From Augochlora pura (Eukaryota; Arthropoda; Insecta; Hymenoptera; Halictidae): DNA of 64,000 nt. Each line of letters begins with the position of its first letter. The stretch's first letter is position 1. Positions 38,588 through 49,730 of the stretch are shown piece by piece. The position numbers and the translations under genes are program-made. The stretch covers positions 1,984,001-2,048,000 of the forward strand of contig NC_135780.1 of NCBI RefSeq assembly GCF_028453695.1, read 5' to 3'. Under the pieces are notes generated by a model, which did not search any database, had not been told where the DNA came from, and saw only the letters and a list, made by a program, of their open reading frames with translations.

Positions 38588-38598
38588 TAAAAGGTTAA

Positions 38599-40019
38599 AA
38601 TACCTCCTCTAGACACGTTCAGTTTTATGCAGACCTTAATGAAACCGTTGGCAATTTTAATTAATTTACCGAAACTAGATAATCTCAAGCAAGTTCGAGT
38701 TGAAATAGTCTTGAACTTCACCGTCCAAGCGGCGATATTGCGACCAATCAGATTCCACCGAGTTGTGATTATTATTTGTTGAAATCTCTTATCAAGTAAA
38801 ACATTTTAATTGACGAAATCGTCGAGCTCGTTAGCGCGACAGCTTTAATTGCCGCAGACGTTTATCAAATGCAGCCTCCGCCTATCATAAAATCAATATC
38901 TGTCGTGGTTAACTCGATACAATTACGTTCGAGTAATTTCACAAAGCCGTAGGATAGGATCCCAGCGTTTCGTTAATTTTTGTCCAATGTTTTTCATGTC
39001 TCATTAGCTGTTTAAAAGCTCCTCTATAACGCTTATCCTGCATACGTAGGCCGCACAACTTTCACAACTCGCAATACAATTTTTTAACGAAAATTTTAAA
39101 TTAAAGCTTGAAACCTCTACTTTAACATAGAATTTCTGTATTTTAAATTCGTAGCATCCTCGCCATTGTAACCATTTAAATGTGGGACCACGTGTGGCAT
39201 ATTGAAAACTAGCTAGGTTTGTCGAATCGCACGGGCTTTATAAAATTTATTTCAGGAATGTCCTGTGCAGTGGAACGAAGCCCGATCCTTCCCCTTTAAT
39301 GAAAAAAAAAGGAAACACGGCTGCGATTTTTTTGAAAGTTAGTGCACCATTGAATGCGAAGCCGCGTTTTCAAACCTACGGCGTTTCCATTATCGAGACG
39401 CGTTTGCAACGAATTTCAAATTTTCAGTTCGAAATTACTTACAGCGCTATCCACCGTGCGCGACAGTCAGTCTGCTTTTTCTCCATCGTTACAATTCGCT
39501 CGGGCAGGCGAGCGTTTCGTTGTAATATTTTCAAATTCGTCCGAGTTCGATCGTAAACGAGATCCGCGACTCCCTCATTTGAAGCTGCGAACTTTTGCGA
39601 ACGATTGTACCCTTTTCCCCGCGTTTCCCACGTGTTCGTGTTTACCATAAAAAAGTCAATAGCGCCGAACGGCGGGCACAACTCGATATTTCAATTTGTT
39701 CGTTTATGGAACGGATGTCGAAGGCGTAAACAAGACAGAATGCAGCGAAGATGGCGACGGGATCGCGAGATCGATAAGCCTCGCGCGGAGACCCGGCGCT
39801 GTATTCTATTACGGCTCGCCGGCGTCGTCCCTTTGCCATTTAAGGAAGAACTGCCATCAATAGAATACTTTCGTTTAGGAGAAGATAAGAAAAAAAGACT
39901 GAGGAATCTATCTAATTTTAGTTTGGTATATTCGACGAATCGGTTCTTTTACTAAAGAAACGTATAGTGTCCATAAGCTTCATTTACGACTGTTTTATTT
40001 TTAATTATTTTTTAGTAAC
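38599..40019. other. Non-coding DNA
   Basis: AT-rich to mixed composition. No gene, RNA or repeat was recognised in this stretch. Confidence 0.4.
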
Positions 40020-40023
40020 TTAA

Positions 40024-40331
40024 CACGTTGAATGCCACGGGGGTCACCGGTGACCGGCACTGAACTTGGCAGTGACGCCATGGGGGCCACCGGTGACCGG
40101 CGCGCTCAGATTGATGAAAATATATATAATTTAAACAAATGACAATACTTATAATTTTTTGTATTATTATCATCGTTGATGTAGTCGTGTGAAGAAATGG
40201 ATGCAGTATAAAACATTTTAAAAACATTTATCTATTGTATATAATATTTCAACATTATATGTATCGCTAAATGGAAATTTCATCGTGGCACCACGGACAA
40301 TCCCGGTAAAATTGGCGTGGCATTCAACGTG
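40024..40331. mobile_element. TTAA-bounded miniature element
   Basis: TTAA at 40020-40023 and 40332-40335 flanks 308 bp with perfect 16-bp inverted ends CACGTTGAATGCCACG. A perfect 14-bp palindrome GGTCACCGGTGACC (40042-40055) starts 18 bases inside the left end, and a variant CCACCGGTGACCGG follows about 44 bases later. Non-coding. Confidence 0.85.
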
Positions 40332-40335
40332 TTAA

Positions 40336-41905
40336 GTAATAAGGAATAATTTTATTGCAAAAAGTAATCTCTCCAACATAAAAGAGCTGAATAGAATTAA
40401 TAAAAAAAAACTTCGAATAAAAATACCTTAAGAATCATCTTAAGAGATATCCTAAAATAAATGCAGAAGAAGCAAAAAGAGTTTACGCCTTTTATGTTAT
40501 ATGTTTCTTTTATCCATTTACCATAGATTTTACATCGATACCAATCTTAATTGCTCTGTGAATATATTTTTTAGAAACTTCAAATATTACCTTCAAGAAT
40601 AAAAGAAAAGAATCGTCAAGAATAAAAGAAGCGAATCGTCTGCTATAATTACGTATTAATTAGCGACAGCATCCAATTACGTGCGATTAGATACGCGCAA
40701 CACAATTATAATTCTTTAGAAGAAGAATTTTTTAAACAAATGTAACATCCTATTCAATAAGTGTCCCATTCACGGAAGTTTTGCCCTACCATGATTCATG
40801 CGGCTGTTTCTCACCTATGTTTTCCCCGCGTTACCGAAATTGACGGCGAGCATCCTCGCATTAATACTTTCGCGTTACAGTGGCGCGTTCTCCGCGCGGA
40901 CAAAGGGTTCGCGTCCGTCCCTCTGCTAACCGAGTTAAAACGAAATAACGTAAAAAGGCCGGCGGTTTGGAACGGCCGGGATCGGAAGGACACGAGGCGA
41001 GGGGCGAGAATTACGCGCGATTAATCACCTCGCGTGAAAACAGATGGACGCGGGGTCCCGACTCCCGACTCCCGAGACCGGAGACCGGAGACCCGGGTCC
41101 CGAGCGGAAAAAAAGGGAGCCTCCGTCCTCGGCGATTTCAGCAGAAGCCGGCGCACAGCCTCGACCTGTCCGGGAATCGTTAGGCGAAATTTATGGACCA
41201 CCTAGTTCCCGGGCCGGATAACAACGAGCCGCGAAAATAGCGTGTCGAGAGCAAGCCGCTTCTCTCGCGCCGCCCTCTTTGTCTCTTTTTTACTCTCTCT
41301 CTCTCTCTTTCTCTTTCTTTTTCTCTCCCCTTCTCTTTTCTCCGGTATATCGCGTAATTTCGTAAGACGGAAAACTCTCCGCCGCCGGATTATTATAGCC
41401 GGGCCGTTCCCGACCGGCGATATTTCAAGACTGGGTCAAGTTTACCGGTTCACACGCCGCCACCGACCGTGTAAACCCCGACGTGTCCTCGACGCCGGTG
41501 CGACAGCCGGTTCAGGGATTAAGAACTTCGGAGGCCTGCGGGTTGCCGGAGAGATCGTCGCAATTAACCAGTCGACGCGCGCTTATGCCGCGCCACGATC
41601 TCTCCCTCGCCCCGGTTAAGCCGCTACACGCTCGCGTAGAAGCCGGACACTTTCCCCCGTGCAGACACTCGCGCCGGGACTCGCCGGGACTCGAATCTTG
41701 CGCGGACGATCCCGAGAAACAGGAGCCGGATGCAAATTATTTCACACCTTTATGGAAATCACCGGGGAGGACTTACTAATTACGATAGCCGCGGATATTG
41801 CCGGGACAACGGAGAGATCCTGGTTTCTTTAACTCGCTCTTCGGCGCGGAATTGTCGCGGCGATAAACAGAATCAACAACGGTGGAACGACGAAAGTAGC
41901 TTTAA
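40336..41905. other. Non-coding DNA, GC-rich from about 40.8 kb
   Basis: No gene recognised. A pyrimidine-rich (CT)n tract lies near 41292-41335. Open frames in the GC-rich part lack homology and overlap on several frames, as expected from composition. Confidence 0.4.
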
Positions 41906-42790
41906 CGCTAGAACTGCCGCGGTCTAAACGTAATTAATGTACATTGTTTTATAACAATAACGGAACCGGATTCAATTCAACTTCCTACAAGTCTTATTAT
42001 GGTGTATGCTTGTAATAATAAAATTCATAAAGATTTCTAACGCGTTTTTGTGGTTAATAATGTAGGGATTATTTTGGAAGTAAATCCCACGTGACTCTGT
42101 GATAATAATAATAATACGACAACTAAAGACACCTTCGTTTAACAATAACAAGTACAACAGTTTATTATCAATGTCCCACGACTTACAACAATAATAACAA
42201 CGGCAACGGCAACGCAACAACTTTGACAACAACAACGACTTCAACAACAACAACTACGACAACAACAACAACAACAACAACTACGACAACAACAACGACT
42301 TCTTCACGCCACGGTTCTCCTTCGAATGCCACGATCTTCTCCGCCCGTTCTTTCGCCCTTGCTAGTTCTTTTCCAAATTATCCTACTCTCTCTCTCTCTC
42401 TCTTTCGCTCTTTCTCTCTCTCTTCCATCCATACTCTTTCGCTCTGCCTCACTCGCTATCTCATTCTTACTCATTCTCTCTCTTCCTTTTTTTATTTCCC
42501 TCTCGCTCACTCACACTCTATCTTTCGGGCACGCAGGACTTCGAGGAACCTAAGCAATAGACCTGGGGCCACTCGAAGTCGCCCAAACACTCTGTCGCCA
42601 TCCGTCCCATTCATTACCATTTTATGACACTCGACCATGCATACCCGGAAAAAACCCTACAATAAAAATTATTACAAGTTCTCCGGAATTGTCCCTCAGC
42701 TTCGCACAATTTGGCAGAATTTATCGCCTCAGAAATTGTAAGATAATGTATCGGAAACCAATCGGTTTGCCTGCTTTGGTAATTCTAGAG
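41906..42790. mobile_element. Possible larger TTAA-bounded element with microsatellites
   Basis: TTAA at 41902-41905 and 42791-42794. Ends CGCTAGAACTGCC and (reverse complement) CTCTAGAATTACC match at 10 of 13. A hairpin AAACC/GGTTT (42755-42768) lies 22 bases inside the right end. The interior holds (ACA)n at about 42225-42300 and CT-rich tracts at about 42390-42515. The match is weaker than for the other elements, and the length (885 bp) could be chance pairing. Confidence 0.35.
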
Positions 42791-43855
42791 TTAAGAAATA
42801 CAAGGCTAATGTTACATTCAAAGTAAAATTGCTCGCGTCGTTCGTGAATAGACAACGGATTCGATACACTCCGATCTAAGCTGTTTTCCTGGTATGACGT
42901 AATGTCTCGTTACAGCCGACCAACAGGTTGAGTTACAAGAAGCAAACGTCCGAGTAGATTCGGTTTCGCGCGATCGTGGCAGAACATCTTTGTTCCGCGA
43001 AAAAAGATCGGCAACCGATTTATAAATAACGTTATCACGCGCCGGAGGCGTGCGGAAACAGAGCGCCAGCGATCATCGGAGAACGGGAAAATGATTGAGA
43101 CATTCGATTACCAAGAGGCCATCCAGTGCACGTAGCTGGAGGAGATAAGACCCCGGTATCTTTCAGCGAACGAATAAGCATTAGTTTCCCGTAATCCCCG
43201 TAGCGCGCGGTACGCGGTCGGAATAAACGATGCGACGTGACAGGTGACCGAGAGACCGAAAATAAGTCGAAGAAAAGAAAGCGATCCCGCGGCCGGCCTC
43301 CTTCCCCGAGGAAATCGTTTCGGAAAAACAGAGGCGAGCTGTCTCCCGACTCGGAGAACAGCCCAGGGATTTTTGATCTCGGGACTCGGCCGAACATGGC
43401 CGGGGGTTTATTGCATCTGTTGATTACATTGAGGCCGTTCAACGGCCTGGCCGGAGCCGGTGGACCGGCCTCGGTTTGTAATCGACGTTCCGTGGAGCGG
43501 TGAAAAAGAAACAATCGTCGCGGATATATCCACCAACGGAGGCTGGAATCTTCCGTTGGCACCGGGTTCCCGACCCACGCCTAGGCCAATTTTAGGCCGC
43601 CTAGGACACTGCGTCCGACGTCATCGGTTCGATCGGGCCAGGAGTCGCCGACGCTCGGATTACGCGCTTTCGCGTATCGGATGGCCGGCGCGCGCGCGAG
43701 AGTACCCCCCGACACAGAAAAATCCCGTATTTGCCACGGTCCAAAGGTCGTTCACGGTAGATAGCAGGGACAGAGGAAGCAAGGACGCGCAGACCCGCAG
43801 GGCTGGTTGAAAGGTGGCCACGCTGGCGGCCACACTGGGATCGATGCAATACCAG

Positions 43856-43857
<2 letters not shown>

Positions 43858-43900
<43 letters not shown>
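43858..43900. repeat. (GA)n microsatellite abutting the gap
   Basis: An uninterrupted GA run reaches the first N at 43901, so the repeat probably caused the assembly break and its true length is unknown. Confidence 0.9.
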
Positions 43901-44000
43901 NNNNNNNNNNNNNNNNNNNNNNNNNNNNNNNNNNNNNNNNNNNNNNNNNNNNNNNNNNNNNNNNNNNNNNNNNNNNNNNNNNNNNNNNNNNNNNNNNNNN
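43901..44000. other. Assembly gap (100 N)
   Basis: Exactly 100 unspecified bases directly after a GA microsatellite. Confidence 0.99.
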
Positions 44001-44348
44001 TCGTTCGTTCCCTTATCTCTCCTTTCCTTCCGACTCTGATTGTTACGCCGGCGTTTATACGGGGTGGCGCAGACGTTGCCGAGAGGAAGATTAGACGAGC
44101 ATCCAGGTCGAGCCTTCCTTGGATTTTCTTTCCATTAGTTGCGATTCTCGCTCGCGACAACCGTTCGCAATACTCCGGGATACTTTGATTGCAGTAATCT
44201 CGTGTGTGAACGCTTCGCGATATCAGGCTTTGAAATTACCCGATCGTTATTTACTTAACGCTGGATTTACGGACCATCGAAAGCGGCTGTTTTATATTAA
44301 TTTATAGAAGCAACCGCGAGAAGTTTATTCTAATTTTCAACGATCCTC

Positions 44349-44423
44349 TGGTTATTCAAATATTTACGAAGTCTGGTTATTCAAATATTTACGAAGTCTG
44401 ATTATTCAAATATTTACGAAGTC
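44349..44423. repeat. 25-bp tandem repeat, three units
   Basis: The unit TGGTTATTCAAATATTTACG plus AAGTC is repeated three times head to tail, with one G-to-A change in the third unit. A fourth partial unit (TGATTATTGTAATATTT) follows. Confidence 0.9.
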
Positions 44424-47400
44424 TGATTATTGTAATATTTAATATTTAATATGCAAGCAACGTACATATTGAATAAACAACTGAAAAATGTATCTTTAGG
44501 ATCTGAGCAATCGCAAATTAACAAATGAATGATCTGTCTTTTTCACGTTTTCATGTTACAACTAAGGTTTTGCTTTTTTTCCACAAACCAGCGAAACAAA
44601 CGCGAACGAAATGAAATTGAATCCGCCAGACTATGCAATTGCATTTGAAAAAAAAGGTATCTTTTTATAGGAATACCGTACGAGAAAGGGACAGCACACG
44701 CGACTAAAAATCCCATACATTAATATATCGATATTTGTTGTTTGAATAAATAGAAATCGGGTTTTTTTTTTTAAATGTTACTGTCACGGAGTGTACTCGA
44801 TATAATTGGTAGACACTGAAGAAATAAAGCCCGGTTTACGTAGGCTACTACTCCTGGGCTGCAAACATTGATGAATGCCACAGTATAGGGCGCGCAACAT
44901 AGAGCTCCATTTTACAGGTTTTTTTTTTTCCCGCCTGCCGGGATTCTGCCCGACGTATTCGATTTCAGCGCGCGGCGGCGGTACAAACTGCGATTAATGG
45001 AATAAATCGAAAATTAAAAACCGGGCCGGATAAACGAGTCCATTCGGCGGATTGTTTGCTTAATAGATGGAAAAAGGCCATTGATTTTATTCGAGGTTCG
45101 CGCGCGAATTACATGCGGTATTTTCGGGATAACAAACCGTTTCGAATGAGAAAAGAATGTTATCCCTGGTTGCGTAACAAATACGAGTGGCGCGGACAGG
45201 TTGCGAAATGCGCCGAATGCACGGTGCATGCATGCGTAATACAGTAGTGGAACCGGCGATATGCAACTATGTCTGAAATATTGTTCGGAGCTCGGTGGAC
45301 GTGGCGCGGCGAGAACGATCCAAAGAATCGCGAGAATCGCGGAATTCGTCTATGCTTTATTCCTTACGCCGCTGATCCATTATTCCTCTTCCGTTCGTCC
45401 GCGGTCTCTACAATTCGAGTGATCTATGCTTCTTCTTGCGCTTGTCCATGTTTTTCTTCTTTCCACCGATTCGCTGTTTTTTCCTTTACGCGTTTCATTT
45501 CTCTCGTTTTTCTTCGACCGTTTTTATCTTGATTTCATCTGGATACCCTCTGTTCAGTTGTCCTCCTTCACTCGATCTATTTACTCTACTCTATTATTCT
45601 ATTCGGTCTATTCTACTCTGCTACACGTTCTACTCTAGACATTCTATTCTGCTCGCTGTACTCTAATCGTGTACTTGACTCGTACCCGATGCATTGTATT
45701 ATACTTGGCACGTTTTACTTTACTCTTTTACTTGTTCTATTCTACTCTCCTTCCACACGTTCTACATTACTCCTCTATTTGTTCTTCGTCTATTCACCTA
45801 CAGTCTTATCCTATTTATTCATTCATTTCTCTCATCAATTAATCCATAGCCTTCTTCTTCCTGCTAATCGTTTCCTCCTCTTCCACTCGTCTACAGTTCC
45901 AATCGCATTTCCAGATCCACTGGTCGATCGCCGCACACCCTGCTCACCGCTGATATATCTCCAGTAACCAACTCTATCGCGTACCTTCGCCGCGTCGCGC
46001 TCGCACAGCCCCTCCAATCTACTACTCTCTCACCCTTTCGCGCGGCAATACCGTTCTACCGATCGCTAAACCAACTGCCGTTCCTCCCGGATCCGTCCCA
46101 GGTTTTCCATCCCCATTGAGCCCGCTCGAGAACCGTCTCCCCGCGACGCCAGACAATATCACAATGTACGCAATCACCGTAGATCCAACGGATTTCCGGT
46201 GACCCAGTATCCCCGGTGCTGTGCAGGGTAACTCGAACGAAGAACAACATCCGCTGGCGGATCGCGTAGAACACAAGGGAAGTTGGGGCCAAAGGAAGGG
46301 AACGATCGCGAATTTGCCGATCCAATACGCTCGCAAGGGCCACGCGGCGGCGGCATCTGTATCCTGTCGCGGAAGCGAAACAAAACGCGCGCGCGCGCGC
46401 GTCCGTCGCACGCAATATCCTCCGAATCGAATTTCCAAGCGGCGGGATAGACAACGGCGCGCGCCAGATCTCGCGCTATCGGCCCCGGAATTCGCGCGAT
46501 CGTATCGCGAACCAAACCCCCGTCCGGAATTCGAGTGCGTTCGCGTATTCACGCGGAATGCGTCGGATAGAGTGATTCCGCCGCGCGCGGAATCCCCTAA
46601 TAGCGCTTGTCCTACCCGGGAATATTCCGCAAGCGTCGAGGTTGGCGCGGTGGTGCACGCCGCACGCCGCGCGGCGTCGCGACACGCGATTTTTCGAGCG
46701 GAGCCGAGGCTAAGGCAGCTCGACGATGCGCGTCCGAGACGCCGTTTCTCGCTCCAATTATGGAGAACTTAAGGCGGCTTTTATCGACGAGCGCGGCCTG
46801 TGCACAGCTCTTCTTCCTTCTCTACTACGTCTTCGTCTTCGACCACGGATGCTTCGAACCCGAAACATCCAGCCGCGATTCCGCGCGGATTTTCTGCATC
46901 CGTTATCCGTTGCCGCAACGATCACGGGAATGTTGTTTAATATTGATTAACGGGCGAAGATTTCTGCGAGAAATCTTTTTCGTGCCTACTATTTCGTAGC
47001 ACCGTCGATTTTATCCGACACTTGCCCGTTATTATTTCTTCACCTACGCATTCCACGGTTAACCATTAGAAGCCGGGAAAGCCAATATATTGGCTCGAGT
47101 CGTGACAGCGAGCTTGTGAAAGGAATACCTCACATATATGGGGTATCGCGGGCTTTTTCACCCGAACGATATCAGCATATTCTGCGAGACGAAATAAGAA
47201 AGAAACTGTTATATAAACGTAGGTTCGAAAATGCTTTGTCAAAAAAAAAATTGCAAGAACCTCCATTTCGGAATGCCGCTTACTTTGGAAGCGGGCTTTT
47301 CTAGAAATAAACTGATCGATTCTGGCATTTTAGCTCCACGCTAACAATTTAATTAAATATTCGATACTTTCAACCGAATTTTATAAATTGATCGAGCTTT

Positions 47401-47626
47401 TAGGTTAAAGACTTTCTTGCTGCGATTTATTCGGCATCGTAAATATAGAATCGTGGAAACGACTGTTTCAGAGTTCACTTTTGGTACCTTGGAGATGCCG
47501 ATACACTAGTTAACTTGTTTAACGAAATCCATCGAATTCGAGGGACCACGCGTTCGTATCAGCTGATACGGATACGAAAGGTGGAAATACGCAGTGACAT
47601 AACCTAAAATTCAATTAAAGACTCTA
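44424..47626. other. Non-coding DNA with a GC-rich block
   Basis: No gene recognised. 45.4-45.95 kb is pyrimidine-rich on the plus strand (degenerate TTCTACTCT-type repeats). 46.0-46.8 kb is very GC-rich with a (CG)n run near 46387-46400 and many overlapping spurious open frames. Confidence 0.4.
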
Positions 47627-47851
47627 TTGGGTTGTTCGGAAAGTAATTTCGTTTTTACCAACAAAGGACCTAATTTTTTCACAGCCAACTTCACACTTAA
47701 GCTGCGTAATCATCACATACTTGGACAACTGTTATAGTAAGCCTTGTTTGTTAAAAATTTTGTTTGATTTTTCGCAACAGTTTTTGTTTAGTGATTTATC
47801 ACGTTTCATTTCCACCAAAAAAAAGGCGAAATGACTTTCCGCCCCACCCAA
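47627..47851. mobile_element. Mariner-like miniature element, complete copy
   Basis: 225 bp between TA dinucleotides (47625-47626 and 47852-47853). Ends TTGGGTTGTTCGGAAAGTAA and (reverse complement) TTGGGTGGGGCGGAAAGTCA are imperfect inverted repeats that continue with ATTTCG. TA target duplication and this terminus type fit the mariner/Tc1 group. No transposase frame is present. Confidence 0.75.
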
Positions 47852-48022
47852 TACATTTCTTAACCAAAGTTTTGTTAACCTCAACAAATGTAATTAAATA
47901 GAATTATCTGAACGTATTGTTCTTATAAACAGACGAATATATTAATGATCATTGGTTTGTTTAATTTCTAATTTTATATATAGAGAGACACAGTTTACAA
48001 ATTACTATAAGGGTATTTTTAA

Positions 48023-48271
48023 CACTAGATTGCCTAAGCAAGTCATTTTGACTGCTTTTCAATTTCAATTAGAAAAATAATTATGTAAATAATGACACAG
48101 CTTCTTATGATTTTGTGACTTTTTCTACAACATATTAATGCGTTTATTAATCATTGTTTTTCCCCCCCCCCCCCTTCCTTCATTTCCGATATATACCGGA
48201 AATATGTGTGTTATACCTATATTGCCGAAAAGCAGTCATTTTCCCGTCTTCAAGTTCCCGTCTTTCTAGTG
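48023..48271. mobile_element. TTAA-bounded miniature element sharing a TTAA with its neighbour
   Basis: TTAA at 48019-48022 and 48272-48275. Ends CACTAGATTGCC and (reverse complement) CACTAGAAAGAC match at 9 of 12. A hairpin AGTCA-TTT-TGACT (48041-48053, extended to AGC/GCT across a one-base bulge) starts near offset 14-18. A poly-C run lies near 48164-48175. Non-coding. Confidence 0.65.
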
Positions 48272-48275
48272 TTAA

Positions 48276-48493
48276 CACTAAACGTACCAAGAGGGGTCAA
48301 ATGACCCCTTTTGAAAATTTACTTTTCTAATTCTTACATTTATTGTTATTTCTGACGGTCATTTGACTCTCTGTAAATTCTTATATCATCCGATTATTCA
48401 ATTTCCCACTTTCCGTTTTTCTCGTAGCTTATTTTTTACCGACAAAAATTCTATGGTAAGATTAGGTATAGAAAAATGCCGGTACGTTTAGTG
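48276..48493. mobile_element. TTAA-bounded miniature element, copy 2
   Basis: 218 bp, flanked by TTAA at 48272-48275 and 48494-48497, with perfect 13-bp ends CACTAAACGTACC. It is almost identical along its length to 38370-38587, differing by a few substitutions. The hairpin AGGGGTCA/TGACCCCT is at 48292-48309. Confidence 0.9.
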
Positions 48494-48497
48494 TTAA

Positions 48498-49342
48498 AAA
48501 TGATGCTTAGGAATTGTATATGGAAGATGATCGACCATAACTTCAATTTGTCCGAATATTATTTCACCACAGAACACGTATCGCATCCTCCACCGAATTT
48601 CTCTGGTCTAAATTCGCCCAGGCCTCCCCTAACTCTCGGAGGTTTCGTTCGGTCGGCGCTCGCAGATGCCGATACACTTATCAATTTGCCCGAAGCCGGT
48701 GTGCGTTAGGCCTCGCGTTAACGATCGAATCTTTTTTTCCGGCCTCGATGGATTATACGTCGCCGGGGTCCTCCATTCGTCCTCGATTCTCGGTAACGAT
48801 GCCTGTTACCGGTTTTGCTACAGCGTTCTCTGGGTTCTCAGCCACCACCACCCCTCCCCCCGGTTCCCTCGACGGAACAATACCCGAAGGGGGCTCGTCG
48901 GATCGACGATCTGTTCCTATCGGCGCGATAAATCGCCGGGCAAGGATCAACGTCGCCCCGACACCGTGCACTTTATTCACTCGCGAACGAGGGGCGCGAG
49001 CGCGGGTGCTCGAACGTAGGTAACGGAGCCCCGGGGAAGAGCGTCGCGAACGCGGCCTCTCCATTGATTTATTGCCATCGGCGATCGCAGTTTGTACGCG
49101 TCTCCTTCGTTACTCGGTAGAACACACCTGTGCGCTGTATCACCGGGGTTCACCATCCCCCCGTTAATGAGTATTGAGGAGACACGTAGTAATGCCGAGC
49201 ACGCGCATAAACAACGATCCGATGACGCGACCGGTCGTGCCCGAAAATCTTGAACACTAGTCTTTATCAGGGCCTTCGTCGCGTTCTCCGGTGATGTATG
49301 CCCGTGTCTTAACCTGTTACGTAGTCCGCTTGAAACATTTAA
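48498..49342. other. Non-coding DNA
   Basis: GC-rich from about 48.58 kb. Overlapping open frames near 48.67-49.06 kb on both strands resemble no family. Confidence 0.4.
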
Positions 49343-49726
49343 CTCTTTGCAGTCGGTCGTCGCCGATACGGTGATACTATACGCGGAGGAGGGTCTCGTA
49401 ACACGACGACATCGAATAATAATAATTTCAACAGTTATTACAACATTGTAATAACTCGTGCAATGTACGTTCTATGGAAAAATGTTTCATACGCATGATA
49501 CTGTAACCAACTTCGCCTTATTTCGACTACGAGAATACGAGGATCGCGTTTAATTTTTTAAACGAAACAGTTCATATTTCTTTCGGAGTTATGTAACGTC
49601 ACCAAACTATCAAACTTATCCTGTATATTCATTTCATGCAAGATAATCGTGTAAAATACAAAAACGAGCACACGAAATTATAAAATATCACGGCGAAAGA
49701 ATTTACCGAGTTCCGAGTTCAAAGGG
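49343..49726. mobile_element. TTAA-bounded element, diverged
   Basis: TTAA at 49339-49342 and 49727-49730. Ends CTCTTTGCAGTCGG and (reverse complement) CCCTTTGAACTCGG match at 11 of 14. No clear subterminal palindrome is visible, unlike most of the set. Non-coding. Confidence 0.5.
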
Positions 49727-49730
49727 TTAA

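Larger units (their letters stand above)
37755..38594. mobile_element. Outer TTAA-bounded element containing two other elements
   Basis: TTAA at 37751-37754 and 38595-38598. The left end reads CCTTTTAGGTACAGC. The right end, read as complement with the insertion at 38370-38591 removed, is CCTTTTATGTACGGC, so 13 of 15 match. A perfect palindrome GCCACTATAGTGGC (38342-38355) lies 17 bases from that reconstructed right end. The element also contains the inverted-repeat element at 37851-38223. There is no coding capacity. Confidence 0.65.

Noticed and set aside
46022..46772. Overlapping long open frames on both strands
   Set aside because: Very GC-rich DNA has few stop codons by chance; the translations are Arg-rich and match no family.
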